Shown here one piece after another: positions 1 through 8,434 of a stretch of 64,000 nucleotides of DNA. Position numbers and translations under genes: made by a program. Below the pieces are notes generated by a model that was not told the DNA's origin, did not search any database, and saw nothing but the letters and a program-made list of their open reading frames with translations. This stretch comes from Dermabacter sp. GTDB lineage: Bacteria > Actinomycetota > Actinomycetes > Actinomycetales > Dermabacteraceae. The stretch lies in NCBI GenBank assembly GCA_030538475.1, contig JAUNTX010000002.1, forward strand, positions 295,126-359,125, given 5' to 3'. Each line of letters begins with the position of its first letter. The first letter of the stretch is position 1.

Positions 1-62
1 CCTCCGGACCCGCTGCCCAGTTCCCTGCATTGCGCGAGCCCATATCGCCGCGGGGACGATAG

Positions 63-91
63 ATGGCGACTCACGCGTCGTTAGTCGCCAT
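63..91 (+). repeat. 29-bp palindrome family, copy 1
   Basis: ATGGCGACT and AGTCGCCAT arms flank an 11-nt centre ending in TT. In this copy the symmetry extends outward to a perfect 21-bp stem (51-71 against 83-103). Five more copies lie between 7.1 and 9.0 kb, always in the same orientation. It sits about 320 bp upstream of the PTS operon. Confidence 0.85.
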
Positions 92-226
92 CTATCGTCC
101 CCGTGCGGGCCGCGGGGCCGTCGTGCTGATCGCCGGCACCACCGGCGCGACCGCTGGAACCCCTGTGGCAGCCACCCGACCCCTTACGGCAGCCTCCCGA
201 ACCGTCGCGGGAAGCGCGCGATGCGC

Positions 227-238
227 GCACATATGTGC
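227..238. promoter_or_regulatory. Palindromic operator candidate upstream of the PTS operon (site 1)
   Basis: A perfect 12-bp palindrome, GCACATATGTGC, lies about 170 bp upstream of the first PTS gene. A near-identical copy is 95 bp further on, about nine helical turns. Paired dyads of this kind fit a repressor that loops DNA. The regulator is not identified; the SorC protein at 11.4-12.3 kb is one candidate. Confidence 0.45.
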
Positions 239-321
239 AAGATGGCCTGGTAAGTTCAGGCCTAGACCAGTAGAAACGCTGGCAGGGCTACGGATCACGT
301 CGTTATGGTCGTCCGCGCCAT

Positions 322-333
322 GCACATATGTTC
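322..333. promoter_or_regulatory. Palindromic operator candidate upstream of the PTS operon (site 2)
   Basis: GCACATATGTTC matches the perfect palindrome at 227-238 at 11 of 12 positions. It lies about 75 bp before the IIA start codon. Recurrence of the same dyad in one short leader is the reason for calling an operator. Confidence 0.45.
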
Positions 334-408
334 ACTTCGAGCCTTGTGGGTCACACCGCCCAGGAGTAGCTTCAAAGCACGTGAAGACCTCAAGGTAAGG
401 AGTCCGCG

Positions 409-879
409 ATGCAGCGGGATCTTATGAAGCGCGACCTGGTGCAACTGGACTGGGCGGTCGCGGATCAGGACGACCTCTTCGATCGCATGGCGCGCACGCT
501 CGTGGAGCGCGGCTACGTGAAGCCAACGTTCGATGAGGCGCTCAAGGCGCGCGAACGAAAGTACCCCACGGCGCTGCCCACGCAGCCCGAAGCCATCGCC
601 ATCCCCCACTGCGATGCCGAGCACATCCTCGTGCCGTTCATCGCCCCGATCCGACTGGCCACCCCGGTGCAGTGGGCGGAAATGGGCAACAACGACGTCC
701 AGCATCCGGTGCAGTTCGTGTTCATGCTCGGGTTTACCAAGGCCGACGGGCACGTGCAGGTGCTTCAGATTCTTCTGGAGAACTTTCAAGATCCCGCCTT
801 CATGGCGTCCCTGGAGGCGGCCTCCACCGCGGACGAGTATTTCGCTGCGGTCAGTTCCATGACCGGGCTTGACGCCTAG
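409..879 (+). CDS. PTS EIIA component, fructose/galactitol type
   Basis: This 156-residue cytoplasmic protein has the size and pattern of a PTS_EIIA_2 domain. IIA accepts phosphate from HPr on a histidine and passes it to IIB. His67, in 'AIPHCD', is the expected phosphorylation site. The following IIB and IIC genes are of galactitol type, so GatA-like is the best analogy. The sugar is not proven; a polyol or pentitol is likely from the linked aldolase and DhaK/DhaL genes. The start is supported by AAGGAG at 397-402, six bases before the ATG. It is the first gene of a tightly spaced operon and follows two palindromic operator candidates. Confidence 0.85.
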   Translation: MQRDLMKRDLVQLDWAVADQDDLFDRMARTLVERGYVKPTFDEALKARERKYPTALPTQPEAIAIPHCDAEHILVPFIAPIRLATPVQWAEMGNNDVQHPVQFVFMLGFTKADGHVQVLQILLENFQDPAFMASLEAASTADEYFAAVSSMTGLDA

Positions 880-907
880 GTCCGTTTCGATACAAGGAGT
901 ACACATC

Positions 908-1204
908 ATGAGTGCAAAAGTCATCGTTGCGTGTGGGAGTGGCGTGGCCACGTCTCAGACGGTAGCGAGCAAGGTTGCTCGCCTCCTCAAGGAGGCAAAG
1001 ATCGACGCCGACGTGCAGGCCGTTGATCTCAAGTCGGTGGATCGCTACCTGAGTGATGCTGCCGCGTACGTAACGATCGTGCGGGAAAGCAAGGAGCGCA
1101 CCGTCCCCGTCATTAACGGCATCGCCTTCCTGACGGGCATGGGTCAGGATGAGGAATTGGCGAAGCTGATTGCCGCGATTCAGGACTCTCAGGGCCGGCC
1201 ATGA
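908..1204 (+). CDS. PTS EIIB component, galactitol type
   Basis: A 98-residue protein starting with a beta strand and then 'ACGSGVATSQ', the phosphocysteine loop of lactose/galactitol-type IIB domains. Cys9 is the predicted phospho-acceptor. I chose the ATG at 908 over an upstream in-frame start because AAGGAG at 894-899 is correctly spaced and Cys9 then falls at the usual position. The stop overlaps the IIC start in an ATGA, indicating translational coupling. Confidence 0.88.
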   Translation: MSAKVIVACGSGVATSQTVASKVARLLKEAKIDADVQAVDLKSVDRYLSDAAAYVTIVRESKERTVPVINGIAFLTGMGQDEELAKLIAAIQDSQGRP

Positions 1205-2574
1205 ACATCCTTCAAGATTCCGTCAACTTTTTCCTGTCGCTCGGGGCGGCAGTGTTCGTGCCCATCATCATTATTGTGGCGGGCCTCCTGGTGCGGATGA
1301 AGGTGAAGGACGCCTTCTCGGCAGGCATCACCCTGGGTGTGGCCTTCACGGGCATGACCATGCTCATCAGCTTCATGACCGGGGCCATCACGCCCGCGGC
1401 GCAGGCGATGGCCGAGACGATTGGCGTCAACCTGCCAATCACCGACGGCGGCTGGACCACGATGTCCACGATTTCCTGGTCGTGGCCTGCGGCGTTCCTC
1501 ATGTTCCCCCTCGCCGTCGGCATCAATATCCTGCTCATCATCCTCAAGCAGACCTCGACGTTCAACGCCGACCTCTGGAATGTGTGGGGCAAGATCTTCA
1601 CCGCCGTAGCGGTGTATGCGATCACCAACAGCATGTGGCTGGCGTTCCTGTTCGCCGCGATCCAGGTGGTGTTTGAGCTGAAAGCGGCCGATTTCCACCA
1701 GTACCGGGTGGAAACGATGACGGGGATTCCCGGGGTGACGATCACGCACCGCATGGTGTTCCTGGCGGCGCCGATGTATCCGATCGACTGGCTGTTGCGG
1801 AAGATCCCCGGTTTGGACCGCTCGTTCAATGCCGCCGATCTGCGTGACAAGGTGGGGCTCTTCGCGGAGAACCACGTGCTCGGCTTCATTCTGGGCATTC
1901 TGTTTGGTGTGCTGGCCCGCTTCGATGTGGCGGCCACGCTCACCCTGGGTATTCAGGCGGCCACGGCCCTCACGCTGTTCCCCGTGATCTCGAAGTACTT
2001 CATGCAGGCACTCGAGCCGATCTCGAACGCGATTTCGGAGTTCATGCGTGCGCGGTTCAAGGATCGGCAGCTGTTCGTGGGTCTGGACTGGCCGTTCCTG
2101 GGTGGCGCGAACGAAATTTGGCTCGCGGTCATTTGGACGATCCCCGTGACGCTCGCCTACGCGTTCGTGCTTCCGGGCAATGGGATCCTGCCGTTCGCCG
2201 GCATCATCAACATTGCCATCGCGGTGGCGGCATACTTCGCGAGCCGCGGAAACATTATCCGCATGCTCATCCAGTGCACGATTTTCGCCCCCGTGTTCCT
2301 GTGGGTGGGAACAGCATTCGCGCCGTTCATGACCGAACTGGCGAACTCCACGAAGGCGGTCAAGCTCGAATCGGGTCAGCTGATCTCGAACTCGAGTATC
2401 GATGCGCCGATCTTCACCTACGGGCTGTCGCATCTCATGCAGATCCTCGAAGGCAACGTGGTTCCGCTCCTCGTGTTCATGGTGTGGCTCGTGTGCTTCG
2501 TGTTCTATTCGCGCAGTCTCATTCGGGAGCGCCGTCAGGCAATGGCGGAGCAGTCCGTTCCCGCGGCGAACTAG
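1201..2574 (+). CDS. PTS EIIC permease, galactitol (GatC/SgcC) type
   Basis: A 457-residue polytopic membrane protein with about ten hydrophobic segments, the usual length of GatC-type IIC permeases. In this family IIC forms the transport channel and receives phosphate for the incoming sugar from IIB. It begins with a membrane helix directly at the N-terminus and ends with a short basic tail. Its ATG overlaps the IIB stop. A GC-rich hairpin (2599-2644) follows before the aldolase gene, which could tune expression of the distal genes. The substrate is inferred only from the family and neighbours. Confidence 0.85.
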   Translation: MNILQDSVNFFLSLGAAVFVPIIIIVAGLLVRMKVKDAFSAGITLGVAFTGMTMLISFMTGAITPAAQAMAETIGVNLPITDGGWTTMSTISWSWPAAFLMFPLAVGINILLIILKQTSTFNADLWNVWGKIFTAVAVYAITNSMWLAFLFAAIQVVFELKAADFHQYRVETMTGIPGVTITHRMVFLAAPMYPIDWLLRKIPGLDRSFNAADLRDKVGLFAENHVLGFILGILFGVLARFDVAATLTLGIQAATALTLFPVISKYFMQALEPISNAISEFMRARFKDRQLFVGLDWPFLGGANEIWLAVIWTIPVTLAYAFVLPGNGILPFAGIINIAIAVAAYFASRGNIIRMLIQCTIFAPVFLWVGTAFAPFMTELANSTKAVKLESGQLISNSSIDAPIFTYGLSHLMQILEGNVVPLLVFMVWLVCFVFYSRSLIRERRQAMAEQSVPAAN

Positions 2575-2598
2575 CCGAACCGTTCCATCCATTCCCTT

Positions 2599-2644
2599 GG
2601 CCGGGTGCGGGCATCCACCGCCGGTGCCGCGCCCGCACCCGGCC
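2599..2644 (+). terminator. Intercistronic GC hairpin after PTS IIC
   Basis: A 14-bp inverted repeat (2599-2612 with 2631-2644) encloses an 18-nt loop. There is no T-tract and the next gene starts only 33 bp later. It is better read as a partial terminator or RNA-stabilising hairpin than an operon end. Confidence 0.5.
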
Positions 2645-2677
2645 CCCGTTTCATCTCATGAAGGAGTTCTGCAACCC

Positions 2678-3346
2678 ATGCTCGAATCACTCAAGAAGGA
2701 CGTGTGCCAGATCGCGAAGCGCGCTCAGCACGACGGCCTGTGCAAGCACAAGTCCGGCAACTTCAGTGCGCGAGACCGGGACACGGGCCTGATCGTCGTG
2801 ACCCCCACGAGCCTGGATCGGGACCAGATGTCTGCGCGAGACATGGTGGTCATGGACCTGGATGCTCGGGTGCTGGAGAACGAGTCGGGGCTTCGCCCGA
2901 CGAGCGAGGTGCTCATGCACATCGAGATTTACAAGGCGCGGCCCGAGATCATGGCGATTGCCCACACCCATTCGGCCTATGCCACGGCTTTCGCGGTGCT
3001 TGGCAAGCCCATTCCCGCCATCGTGTACGAAGTGGCGAATCTTGGGCTCACGAAGGGGCGTATTCCCGTGGCTCCGTATGGCAGGCCGGGAACGGCTGAA
3101 CTTGCGGAATACGTCATTGCGTCGGCCCTGGAAGCAGATTGCTTGCTCCTAGAAAAGCACGGTGCGGTCGCCATGGACTCCACCGACATTTACGAAGCTT
3201 TCCTCAAGGCCGCATACATCGAGGAACTGGCGGAACTGTATCACCACGCTCTCACCGCGAATGGGGGCCGTGAACCCGATTCCTTTGCGCAGGACGAGCT
3301 GCAGAAATGGGCGTATCCGAGCCAGATCGAGTTCGTTTCGGCCTAA
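2678..3346 (+). CDS. Class II aldolase/adducin-family sugar-phosphate aldolase or epimerase
   Basis: This 222-residue protein fits the L-fuculose-phosphate aldolase/L-ribulose-5-phosphate 4-epimerase family. The zinc ligands are visible as His96-x-His98 ('AHTHSA') and His161 ('EKHGAV'). Glu77 in 'PTSEVLMH' matches the catalytic or metal-binding glutamate of fuculose-phosphate aldolase. Family members cleave ketose 1-phosphates to DHAP plus an aldehyde, or epimerise pentulose 5-phosphates. In this PTS operon it probably acts on the phosphorylated import product. The start is set by AAGGAG at 2661-2666. Aldolase versus epimerase cannot be decided by eye. Confidence 0.85.
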   Translation: MLESLKKDVCQIAKRAQHDGLCKHKSGNFSARDRDTGLIVVTPTSLDRDQMSARDMVVMDLDARVLENESGLRPTSEVLMHIEIYKARPEIMAIAHTHSAYATAFAVLGKPIPAIVYEVANLGLTKGRIPVAPYGRPGTAELAEYVIASALEADCLLLEKHGAVAMDSTDIYEAFLKAAYIEELAELYHHALTANGGREPDSFAQDELQKWAYPSQIEFVSA

Positions 3347-3373
3347 CCGGCCGCACCCGCGCGAGGAGGCGTC

Positions 3374-4024
3374 ATGCACCTGTATCTAGTGCGGCACGGC
3401 CGCCAGAGCAGCACCCTGTGCAACGTGGATGTGGGGCTCAGTGAGGCTGGGCGGCGGCAGGCGGAACTGACGGGCCGACGGCTGCAGGACTCGGGCATCA
3501 CCGCCCTGGCCTCAAGCAGCATGGTGCGGGCCCAGCAGACCGCCGACCTCATGAATGCCTCCCTGGATCTACCACGCCTCGTGGACCCGCGGCTGCGCGA
3601 GCTGAACTTTGGCGACATGGAGGGCCTGACCGACGCGGAGATCGGGCAGCGATTCGCGGACTTCCACGCCGCCCAAGCTGAGATGCGGGAGGACCTGCCC
3701 TACCCGGGTGGTGAAGCTCCCGGTGCGGTGGCGGCACGGGCTCTGGCCGCCATCGACGACCTTGCTGCCCTCGGGCATGAGCGGGTGGCGATCGTGACGC
3801 ACGGCGTGGTGATCCGCACCCTCGCGGCCCACGCCCTCGGCGCCCCGATTCCGCGCTGGCGCTCGGTCGCCGTCCGACTCGAAAACGGCAGCATCACCGA
3901 GCTGACCCGCAACAACTCGGGTTCACCGACCAGGACTTTCACCCTCGAACGACTCAACGACTACGCCCACCTCGAGCCCTACCCGGAGCTGCTGCGGGCC
4001 GCGTGGGGAGTGGCCGAAAACTAG
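3374..4024 (+). CDS. Histidine phosphatase (phosphoglycerate mutase-like)
   Basis: A 216-residue member of the histidine phosphatase superfamily. The RHG motif ('LVRHGRQS', catalytic His8) opens the protein, and 'VTHGVVIRT' supplies the second catalytic histidine. A Shine-Dalgarno GAGGAGG precedes the ATG. The superfamily holds phosphoglycerate mutases and many small-molecule phosphatases. Its place between a sugar-phosphate aldolase and DhaK/DhaL-like genes suggests dephosphorylation of a pathway intermediate, for example a sugar phosphate. That role is inference. Confidence 0.82.
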   Translation: MHLYLVRHGRQSSTLCNVDVGLSEAGRRQAELTGRRLQDSGITALASSSMVRAQQTADLMNASLDLPRLVDPRLRELNFGDMEGLTDAEIGQRFADFHAAQAEMREDLPYPGGEAPGAVAARALAAIDDLAALGHERVAIVTHGVVIRTLAAHALGAPIPRWRSVAVRLENGSITELTRNNSGSPTRTFTLERLNDYAHLEPYPELLRAAWGVAEN

Positions 4025-4261
4025 AGGACGGGAGGGGCCTTGAAAAGAGGAAGAGCGAGGCCCTGGGAAGGGAGTGGTGGGCCACCGATCGGCTTCGAGT
4101 GTTGGCCGGGTTTGCCCTACCGCTCGGCATCACGTACCGGCCGGGCGTATTCGCCCGCCAGCCTCCTCCGACCGGCTCAACCGCCCACCCGTCGGCCCCG
4201 CCCCGGCCTCCCCAACCACCCACCCCCGTCGGCCCCCGATCATCACACCCAAGGAGAGACC

Positions 4262-5269
4262 ATGAAAAAGATTCTCAATACCCCAGATTCCTTCGTGCAG
4301 GACACGATGGAGGGGATTGTTGCCGCGCACGGCGATGCCGTTGAGCTGCTGGGCGGCGATTATCGCGTGCTCGTGTCCAGGCACGAGGCGCCCGCGAACA
4401 AGGTGGGCGTCGTGACGGCGGGCGGCAGCGGGCACCTGCCCCTGTTCCTCGGCTACGTGGGCGCAGGGATGCTGGACGGGTGTGCGGTCGGCGAGGTGTT
4501 TGCGTCGCCCGCGTCGGAGAAGATGGCCGACATGATCCGTGCATGCGACCGCGGCGCGGGCGTGCTGTGCCTGTTTGGCAACTACAACGGCGACGTCTTC
4601 AATTTCGAGATGGCCTGCGAAGACGTCGATTTTGATGACATTGAGACCCGGCGCGTGCGCGTGGGCGATGACGTGGCGAGCGCCCCCGCCGACAGGGCCG
4701 GCAAGCGGCGCGGCGTGGCCGGCCTCGTGTACGCGTACATGATCGCGGGCGCGGCCGCCGACCGGCTGTGGAGCCTCGACGAAGTGACGGCCGTGACCGA
4801 GCGCGCACTGGAGAACATCCGCACGATGGGCGTCGCGCTATCGCCCTGCATCGTCCCGAAGGTCGGCGAGCCCACCTTCACCATCGCCGACGATGAGATT
4901 GAACTCGGGATGGGCATCCACGGCGAGGCCGGGATCGAGGTGCGGCCCATGATGAGCGCGAGCGAGATCGCCACGGTCGTCCTCGAGAAGATCGCCGCGG
5001 ATATGCCGCTGACCTCGGGCGATGAGGTCTCGGTCATGATCAACGGCCTCGGCGCGACGCCGCTTGAGGAGCAGTACATCGTGTACCGCTCGGTGCACTC
5101 CTGGCTCACCGAACGCGGCGTGCGCATCGTGATGCCGCACGTGGGCGAATTCGCTACGTCGATGGAGATGGCCGGCCTATCGATCACGGTTTTCAAGCTC
5201 GACCCCGAACTGCGGGAACTTCTGGAAGCCCCCGCCTCCACTCCCTTCTACACCAACGCGAACAGGTGA
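4262..5269 (+). CDS. DhaK-like ketose kinase, substrate-binding subunit
   Basis: A 335-residue Dak1-domain protein. The canonical subunit binds dihydroxyacetone covalently through a histidine. His220 in 'GIHGEAG' fits that residue, and His58 in 'GSGHLPL' fits the second active-site histidine. The loop reads GSGHLPLFLGYVG, unlike the GSGHEPAHAGFVG I recall for classical DhaK. The same altered loop occurs in the fusion protein at 59.2 kb. This suggests another short ketose, such as a tetrulose or pentulose. The start follows AAGGAGAGA. The next gene overlaps its stop, giving a DhaK-DhaL pair. No DhaM is seen, so the phosphate donor may be ATP. Confidence 0.83.
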   Translation: MKKILNTPDSFVQDTMEGIVAAHGDAVELLGGDYRVLVSRHEAPANKVGVVTAGGSGHLPLFLGYVGAGMLDGCAVGEVFASPASEKMADMIRACDRGAGVLCLFGNYNGDVFNFEMACEDVDFDDIETRRVRVGDDVASAPADRAGKRRGVAGLVYAYMIAGAAADRLWSLDEVTAVTERALENIRTMGVALSPCIVPKVGEPTFTIADDEIELGMGIHGEAGIEVRPMMSASEIATVVLEKIAADMPLTSGDEVSVMINGLGATPLEEQYIVYRSVHSWLTERGVRIVMPHVGEFATSMEMAGLSITVFKLDPELRELLEAPASTPFYTNANR

Positions 5270-6081
5270 ACGACATGCTGACCCCCACCCTTCTGGCGCG
5301 CATCACCGCCGCCACGAGCGACCTCATGCGCGAGAACCGCGACTACCTGGTGAAGCTCGACCAGGTGAACGGCGACGGCGACCTGGGCATTTCCATGGAC
5401 GACGGCTTCCGTGCCCTCCGCGACTACCTGGGGGCCGACGGGGGCGAGACCGCCACCGACGATCTCGGTCAGCTCTTGCGGGGAGGGGCGAAGGTGCTGA
5501 ATGCTTCGGCGCCGTCGTCGCTCGGCACTATCCTGAGCTTCGGGCTGATGGGGATGGCGAAGGCGCTGCGCGGCGTCCCGGCGGCGAGTGTCGAGCAGTC
5601 GGTGGCCGCGCTCGAGGCCGGGATCGCGACCATCATGACGAAGGCCGAATCCGCGCCCGGGGAAAAGACGATCCTCGACGCCCTCGTGCCGGGAGTCCAG
5701 GCGCTGCGGGCAGGGGTAGACGCGGGTGCAGGTCATGGTGCTGGTAGTGATGGCGCTGGTGGCGATGCTGCTGGTGCGGACCCTGCTGATGTGGGCGGGG
5801 CGGGGATGGCCGAAGTGAACGTGGTGGAGCTTGCGCGTCGCGCGGCCGACGCCGCCGCGGCCGGATCCGAATCGACGCGCCAGATGGAAGCCGTGCACGG
5901 CCGGGCCGCCTATTCGGCCTCGCGCAGTATCGGCGTGCTCGATGGCGGTTCCGTCGTGGGCGCCCTCATCTTTGAAGGCATCGCCCGTGGGGTTGCCGAC
6001 GCGGCCGACGCTGACGATGCGCCCGATGCGCCCGATGTGGCCAGTGCGCCTGACGCCGCTGATTCGCTCGATGCGGACTGA
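5266..6081 (+). CDS. DhaL-like nucleotide-binding kinase subunit with low-complexity insertions
   Basis: A Dak2/DhaL domain protein of about 271 residues. 'LDQVNGDGDLG' supplies three metal-binding aspartates (Asp32, Asp37, Asp39), which hold Mg-ATP or Mg-ADP in the family. DhaL is normally about 210 residues. The excess comes from a Gly/Ala/Asp-rich insertion near residues 148-185 and an Ala/Asp/Pro-rich tail after residue 245 built from tandem GATGCGCCC-like repeats. The GTG start overlaps the dhaK-like stop (GTGA); an ATG at 5275 is an equally possible start. It should pair with the preceding subunit. Confidence 0.8.
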   Translation: MNDMLTPTLLARITAATSDLMRENRDYLVKLDQVNGDGDLGISMDDGFRALRDYLGADGGETATDDLGQLLRGGAKVLNASAPSSLGTILSFGLMGMAKALRGVPAASVEQSVAALEAGIATIMTKAESAPGEKTILDALVPGVQALRAGVDAGAGHGAGSDGAGGDAAGADPADVGGAGMAEVNVVELARRAADAAAAGSESTRQMEAVHGRAAYSASRSIGVLDGGSVVGALIFEGIARGVADAADADDAPDAPDVASAPDAADSLDAD

Positions 6082-6108
6082 GACGCTCGCTGACCGAGAG
6101 GAGCACGC

Positions 6109-6726
6109 ATGGCCGCCCGATACGAGATCAGCACCCGGCACTCGCGGGAGATGATCCGGCGCCTGGTGGCGTGCCGGGCGGTGGTGCTGACCCCGTCGGC
6201 CGGGCTGCAGCGCGCATTGATCGCGGCCTGTTGCGTGGCCGTGGGATTCCTGTTCGCGCCCGGTCCCATGCGTTATGCCGGCTGGGGCGCGGGCGCCGCC
6301 GTGCTGGCATGGCACCTGATATCGCCGTGGATCACCGCCAGGATCCTGCACGCGCGCGACCCCTTCGCCCGCGCGGGAGAAGCCGAACGCGTCACCGTGG
6401 ATGCTCGGGGTTTCACCGGAGACCACGTGCAGATCCCCTGGCCGCAGGTGGTCCGAGTACTTGACGACGGCGCCTACTGGTTCGTGTGGACACGCACTGG
6501 GACCATCCTCGCGCTCGACCAGGCCGGACTCGACGGCGGCGCCACGCCATCGAGGCTCGCCGCCTACATGAGCGAGAAGTCCGGTGCGCCCGTCAGGCCG
6601 CTCGATGGGCGCATCTCCGCGCGGCTGCGCGACACCCAGGCGAGGCGCCGCGGCTACGTCGACGAGAATCCCGGCCTGACAGCCCGGATTGTGCGCTCCA
6701 TGACCGGCCCGAAAGATCGCGCCTAG
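6109..6726 (+). CDS. YcxB-like membrane protein of unknown function
   Basis: A 205-residue protein with two adjacent hydrophobic segments at roughly residues 40-80. A soluble C-terminal half follows, with alternating strand-like sequence including 'VQIPWPQVVRVLDDGAYWFVW'-type spacing. This layout resembles the YcxB-like family, whose function is unknown. It starts 27 bp after the DhaL-like gene behind GAGAGGAG, so it may be cotranscribed. Nothing in it suggests a direct role in sugar catabolism. Confidence 0.6.
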   Translation: MAARYEISTRHSREMIRRLVACRAVVLTPSAGLQRALIAACCVAVGFLFAPGPMRYAGWGAGAAVLAWHLISPWITARILHARDPFARAGEAERVTVDARGFTGDHVQIPWPQVVRVLDDGAYWFVWTRTGTILALDQAGLDGGATPSRLAAYMSEKSGAPVRPLDGRISARLRDTQARRRGYVDENPGLTARIVRSMTGPKDRA

Positions 6727-6759
6727 CCGGATCCTGGCAGCCTTCGGCCCGCATGTCGA

Positions 6760-6942
6760 CTACCGGAGCGCAATAACCTTCGTGCCAGCGACCAGATCGT
6801 GAGGTCCGCGTCGGTCCTTTTGGAACGCGACCGTCAGAACATACGCGACCGGCAGAGCATTCGAGATCAGCGCGTAGTCCACGAGCAGGGCCACCAGGCG
6901 AGCCCCGAAACCCGGGCGGTGGACATCAGAAAGACGTGTCAT
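6760..6942 (-). pseudogene. RDD-family membrane protein remnant with internal deletion
   Basis: A 60-residue frame keeps the two ends of an RDD domain: 'GFGARLVALLVDYALI' (first helix) and 'DRRGPHDLVAGTKVI' (end of the last helix and conserved tail). The middle, normally about 70 residues including the central helix and its G-K motif, is missing. RDD proteins are usually 130-200 residues, so I read this as a deletion relic. It could still encode a short hairpin membrane protein. Confidence 0.55.
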
Positions 6943-7300
6943 CGCCCTAACCTACCCAGACTCGGCAGGCGCCCGGGCCTTTCTCGTGGCCGGGACATTT
7001 GGCGCCGCCCGCACCCCGTCCTTGGGCTCCCCTCGCCGAGTTTCCGCTTCCAATCTTCTGGCTGACCGCCGTCCCCCACGCGCACAGACGTTCGAGCTCC
7101 CCGATACTGCCCGCACCACGCGATGCGGCCGCGGGGATAAAGGATGGCGACTACGACGCGCTTAGTCGCCATCTATCGTCGCGGCAGCGAGAGGGAGCAG
7201 CGAGAGCGGTGGTGGGCTGCAGAACGGCGGCGCGGAGAGACGCAGGTGAAGGAGTGAAAGGCGCGGGGGGTTTGCTCCGAGGCCTTGTAGGGTCGTGACC
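6943..7300. other. Gene-free stretch with palindrome copy 2
   Basis: No convincing gene on either strand. It contains the second 29-bp palindrome and the weak leader of the DUF1349-like gene. Nothing else stands out. Confidence 0.6.
7144..7172 (+). repeat. 29-bp palindrome family, copy 2
   Basis: ATGGCGACT and AGTCGCCAT arms flank an 11-nt centre ending in TT. The outer flanks are only partly symmetric here, unlike copy 1. Confidence 0.85.
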
Positions 7301-7879
7301 ATGCACACCATCGACTGGACCAGCGGAACCTGGACCCACGAGCCCTGCACAGCAACGGTTGAGGGAGGCGATCTGGTGGTTGAGGCCGCCGAGGGCAGCG
7401 ACGCTTGGCGCCACACCAGCTACGGCTTCGTTCACGCCTCCGAACATGCGCTCCTCGCTCCACTGGGCTCCGAAGCGGCCGTCGAGGTTGATTTCGACGC
7501 GGAGATGAGCGAGCAGTTCGATCAAGCGGGCCTCTTCCTCGCCGCCGACGAGGAGCATTGGATCAAGGCGGGCGTCGAGTTCGCCGATGGCGCCTTGCAG
7601 GTCGGGGCCGTGGTGACCTGGCCGCGCTCGGATTGGTCCGTCGCCCCGGTGCCTCAGTGGAACTCCGGGCGGGTCAGCATCCGAGCCTCCCGCTCCGGCG
7701 ATGCCATCACCGTCCGTGCCCGCAGCAACGATGGCCCATGGCAGCTGGTGCGAGTCATCCCCGTGCCACCGGAGGCCGAACTGCGAGCGGGTCCCTTCGT
7801 CGCCGCCCCCACCCGCTGGGGGCTGGTGGTTCGCTTCACCGGCTGGCGTGTCGGTGAACCGGACGCTTCCCTGCACTGA
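7301..7879 (+). CDS. DUF1349-like concanavalin-fold protein
   Basis: A roughly 192-residue, Trp-rich, beta-strand-rich protein without signal peptide. The pattern 'QAGLFLAADEEHWIKAGVE', followed by a thermolabile-looking strand series, matches DUF1349 proteins, a concanavalin/laminin-like fold thought to bind or process carbohydrates. No biochemical role is established. It stands alone, flanked by repeat-rich intergenic DNA. I chose the ATG; an in-frame GTG six bases upstream is possible, and neither has a strong ribosome-binding site. Confidence 0.7.
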   Translation: MHTIDWTSGTWTHEPCTATVEGGDLVVEAAEGSDAWRHTSYGFVHASEHALLAPLGSEAAVEVDFDAEMSEQFDQAGLFLAADEEHWIKAGVEFADGALQVGAVVTWPRSDWSVAPVPQWNSGRVSIRASRSGDAITVRARSNDGPWQLVRVIPVPPEAELRAGPFVAAPTRWGLVVRFTGWRVGEPDASLH

Positions 7880-7914
7880 CACCCCCTGCGTACTGGCCGG
7901 ACTCAAGGTGCTGG

Positions 7915-8085
7915 CCGAAGGGGCAGGGAGTGGGCCACGCTGAGGTCGCGGAGGACGGTTTCCACGACCGTCGAGGTCGCCGACAGGGCGGTCGTGACAG
8001 GTGCCATCGACCAGGCCTCTAAGCGTGGTGATGTCCCACGGGAACACCTGCCCGGGTCTGGTTGCGCGCCGCGTTAGCTCCCGAG
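7915..8085 (-). pseudogene. IS3-type transposase remnant
   Basis: Read on the minus strand, one frame gives 'RPGQVFPWDITTLRG', close to the WSWDIT-LRG motif at the start of the DDE integrase core of IS3-type transposases. After a frame change, 'VLRDLSVAHSLP' resembles the later 'LLADLGVTRSHSRP' block. The intervening catalytic region is missing, so this is at most a decayed scrap. The match is short and was recognised by eye only. Confidence 0.35.
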
Positions 8086-8270
8086 GCCCCACCAGCTCCC
8101 GCGGCCCCGTTTGACGCGGTAGCCAGCTGAATTGATACGCCCGCGCGCCAGATTTGTGCCCCGCGGGCCTTTCACGCTGCCCGCACCAGTTGCCTGAGAA
8201 CTTCACGGCGCCCACCCTCCGGCGTGCATGACGCTCTTGGTGCCCTTCGATGTTGCCGTGGGGGCAAAGG

Positions 8271-8299
8271 ATGGCGACTAAGCCGCGCTTAGTCGCCAT
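8271..8299 (+). repeat. 29-bp palindrome family, copy 3
   Basis: The most symmetric inner copy: GATGGCGACTAAG pairs with CTTAGTCGCCATC (8270-8282 with 8288-8300), leaving a 5-nt loop. Confidence 0.85.
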
Positions 8300-8434
8300 C
8301 TATCGTTCCGGCGGTGAGAAGGGAGGAGCGGAGAGGCCTCCAAGTGCAGGGAAGAGGAATGGGGATCGGTTGAGCCGGGGAGTAGAGCGCGGGTGAGGAG
8401 TGGGATCAACGGTGAGTTAGTGCGGGGACAGAGG

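Noticed and set aside
1189..2592. Long open frame on the minus strand opposite PTS IIC
   Set aside because: His/Arg/Glu-rich composition typical of an antisense shadow in GC-rich coding DNA. The plus strand has a clear permease.
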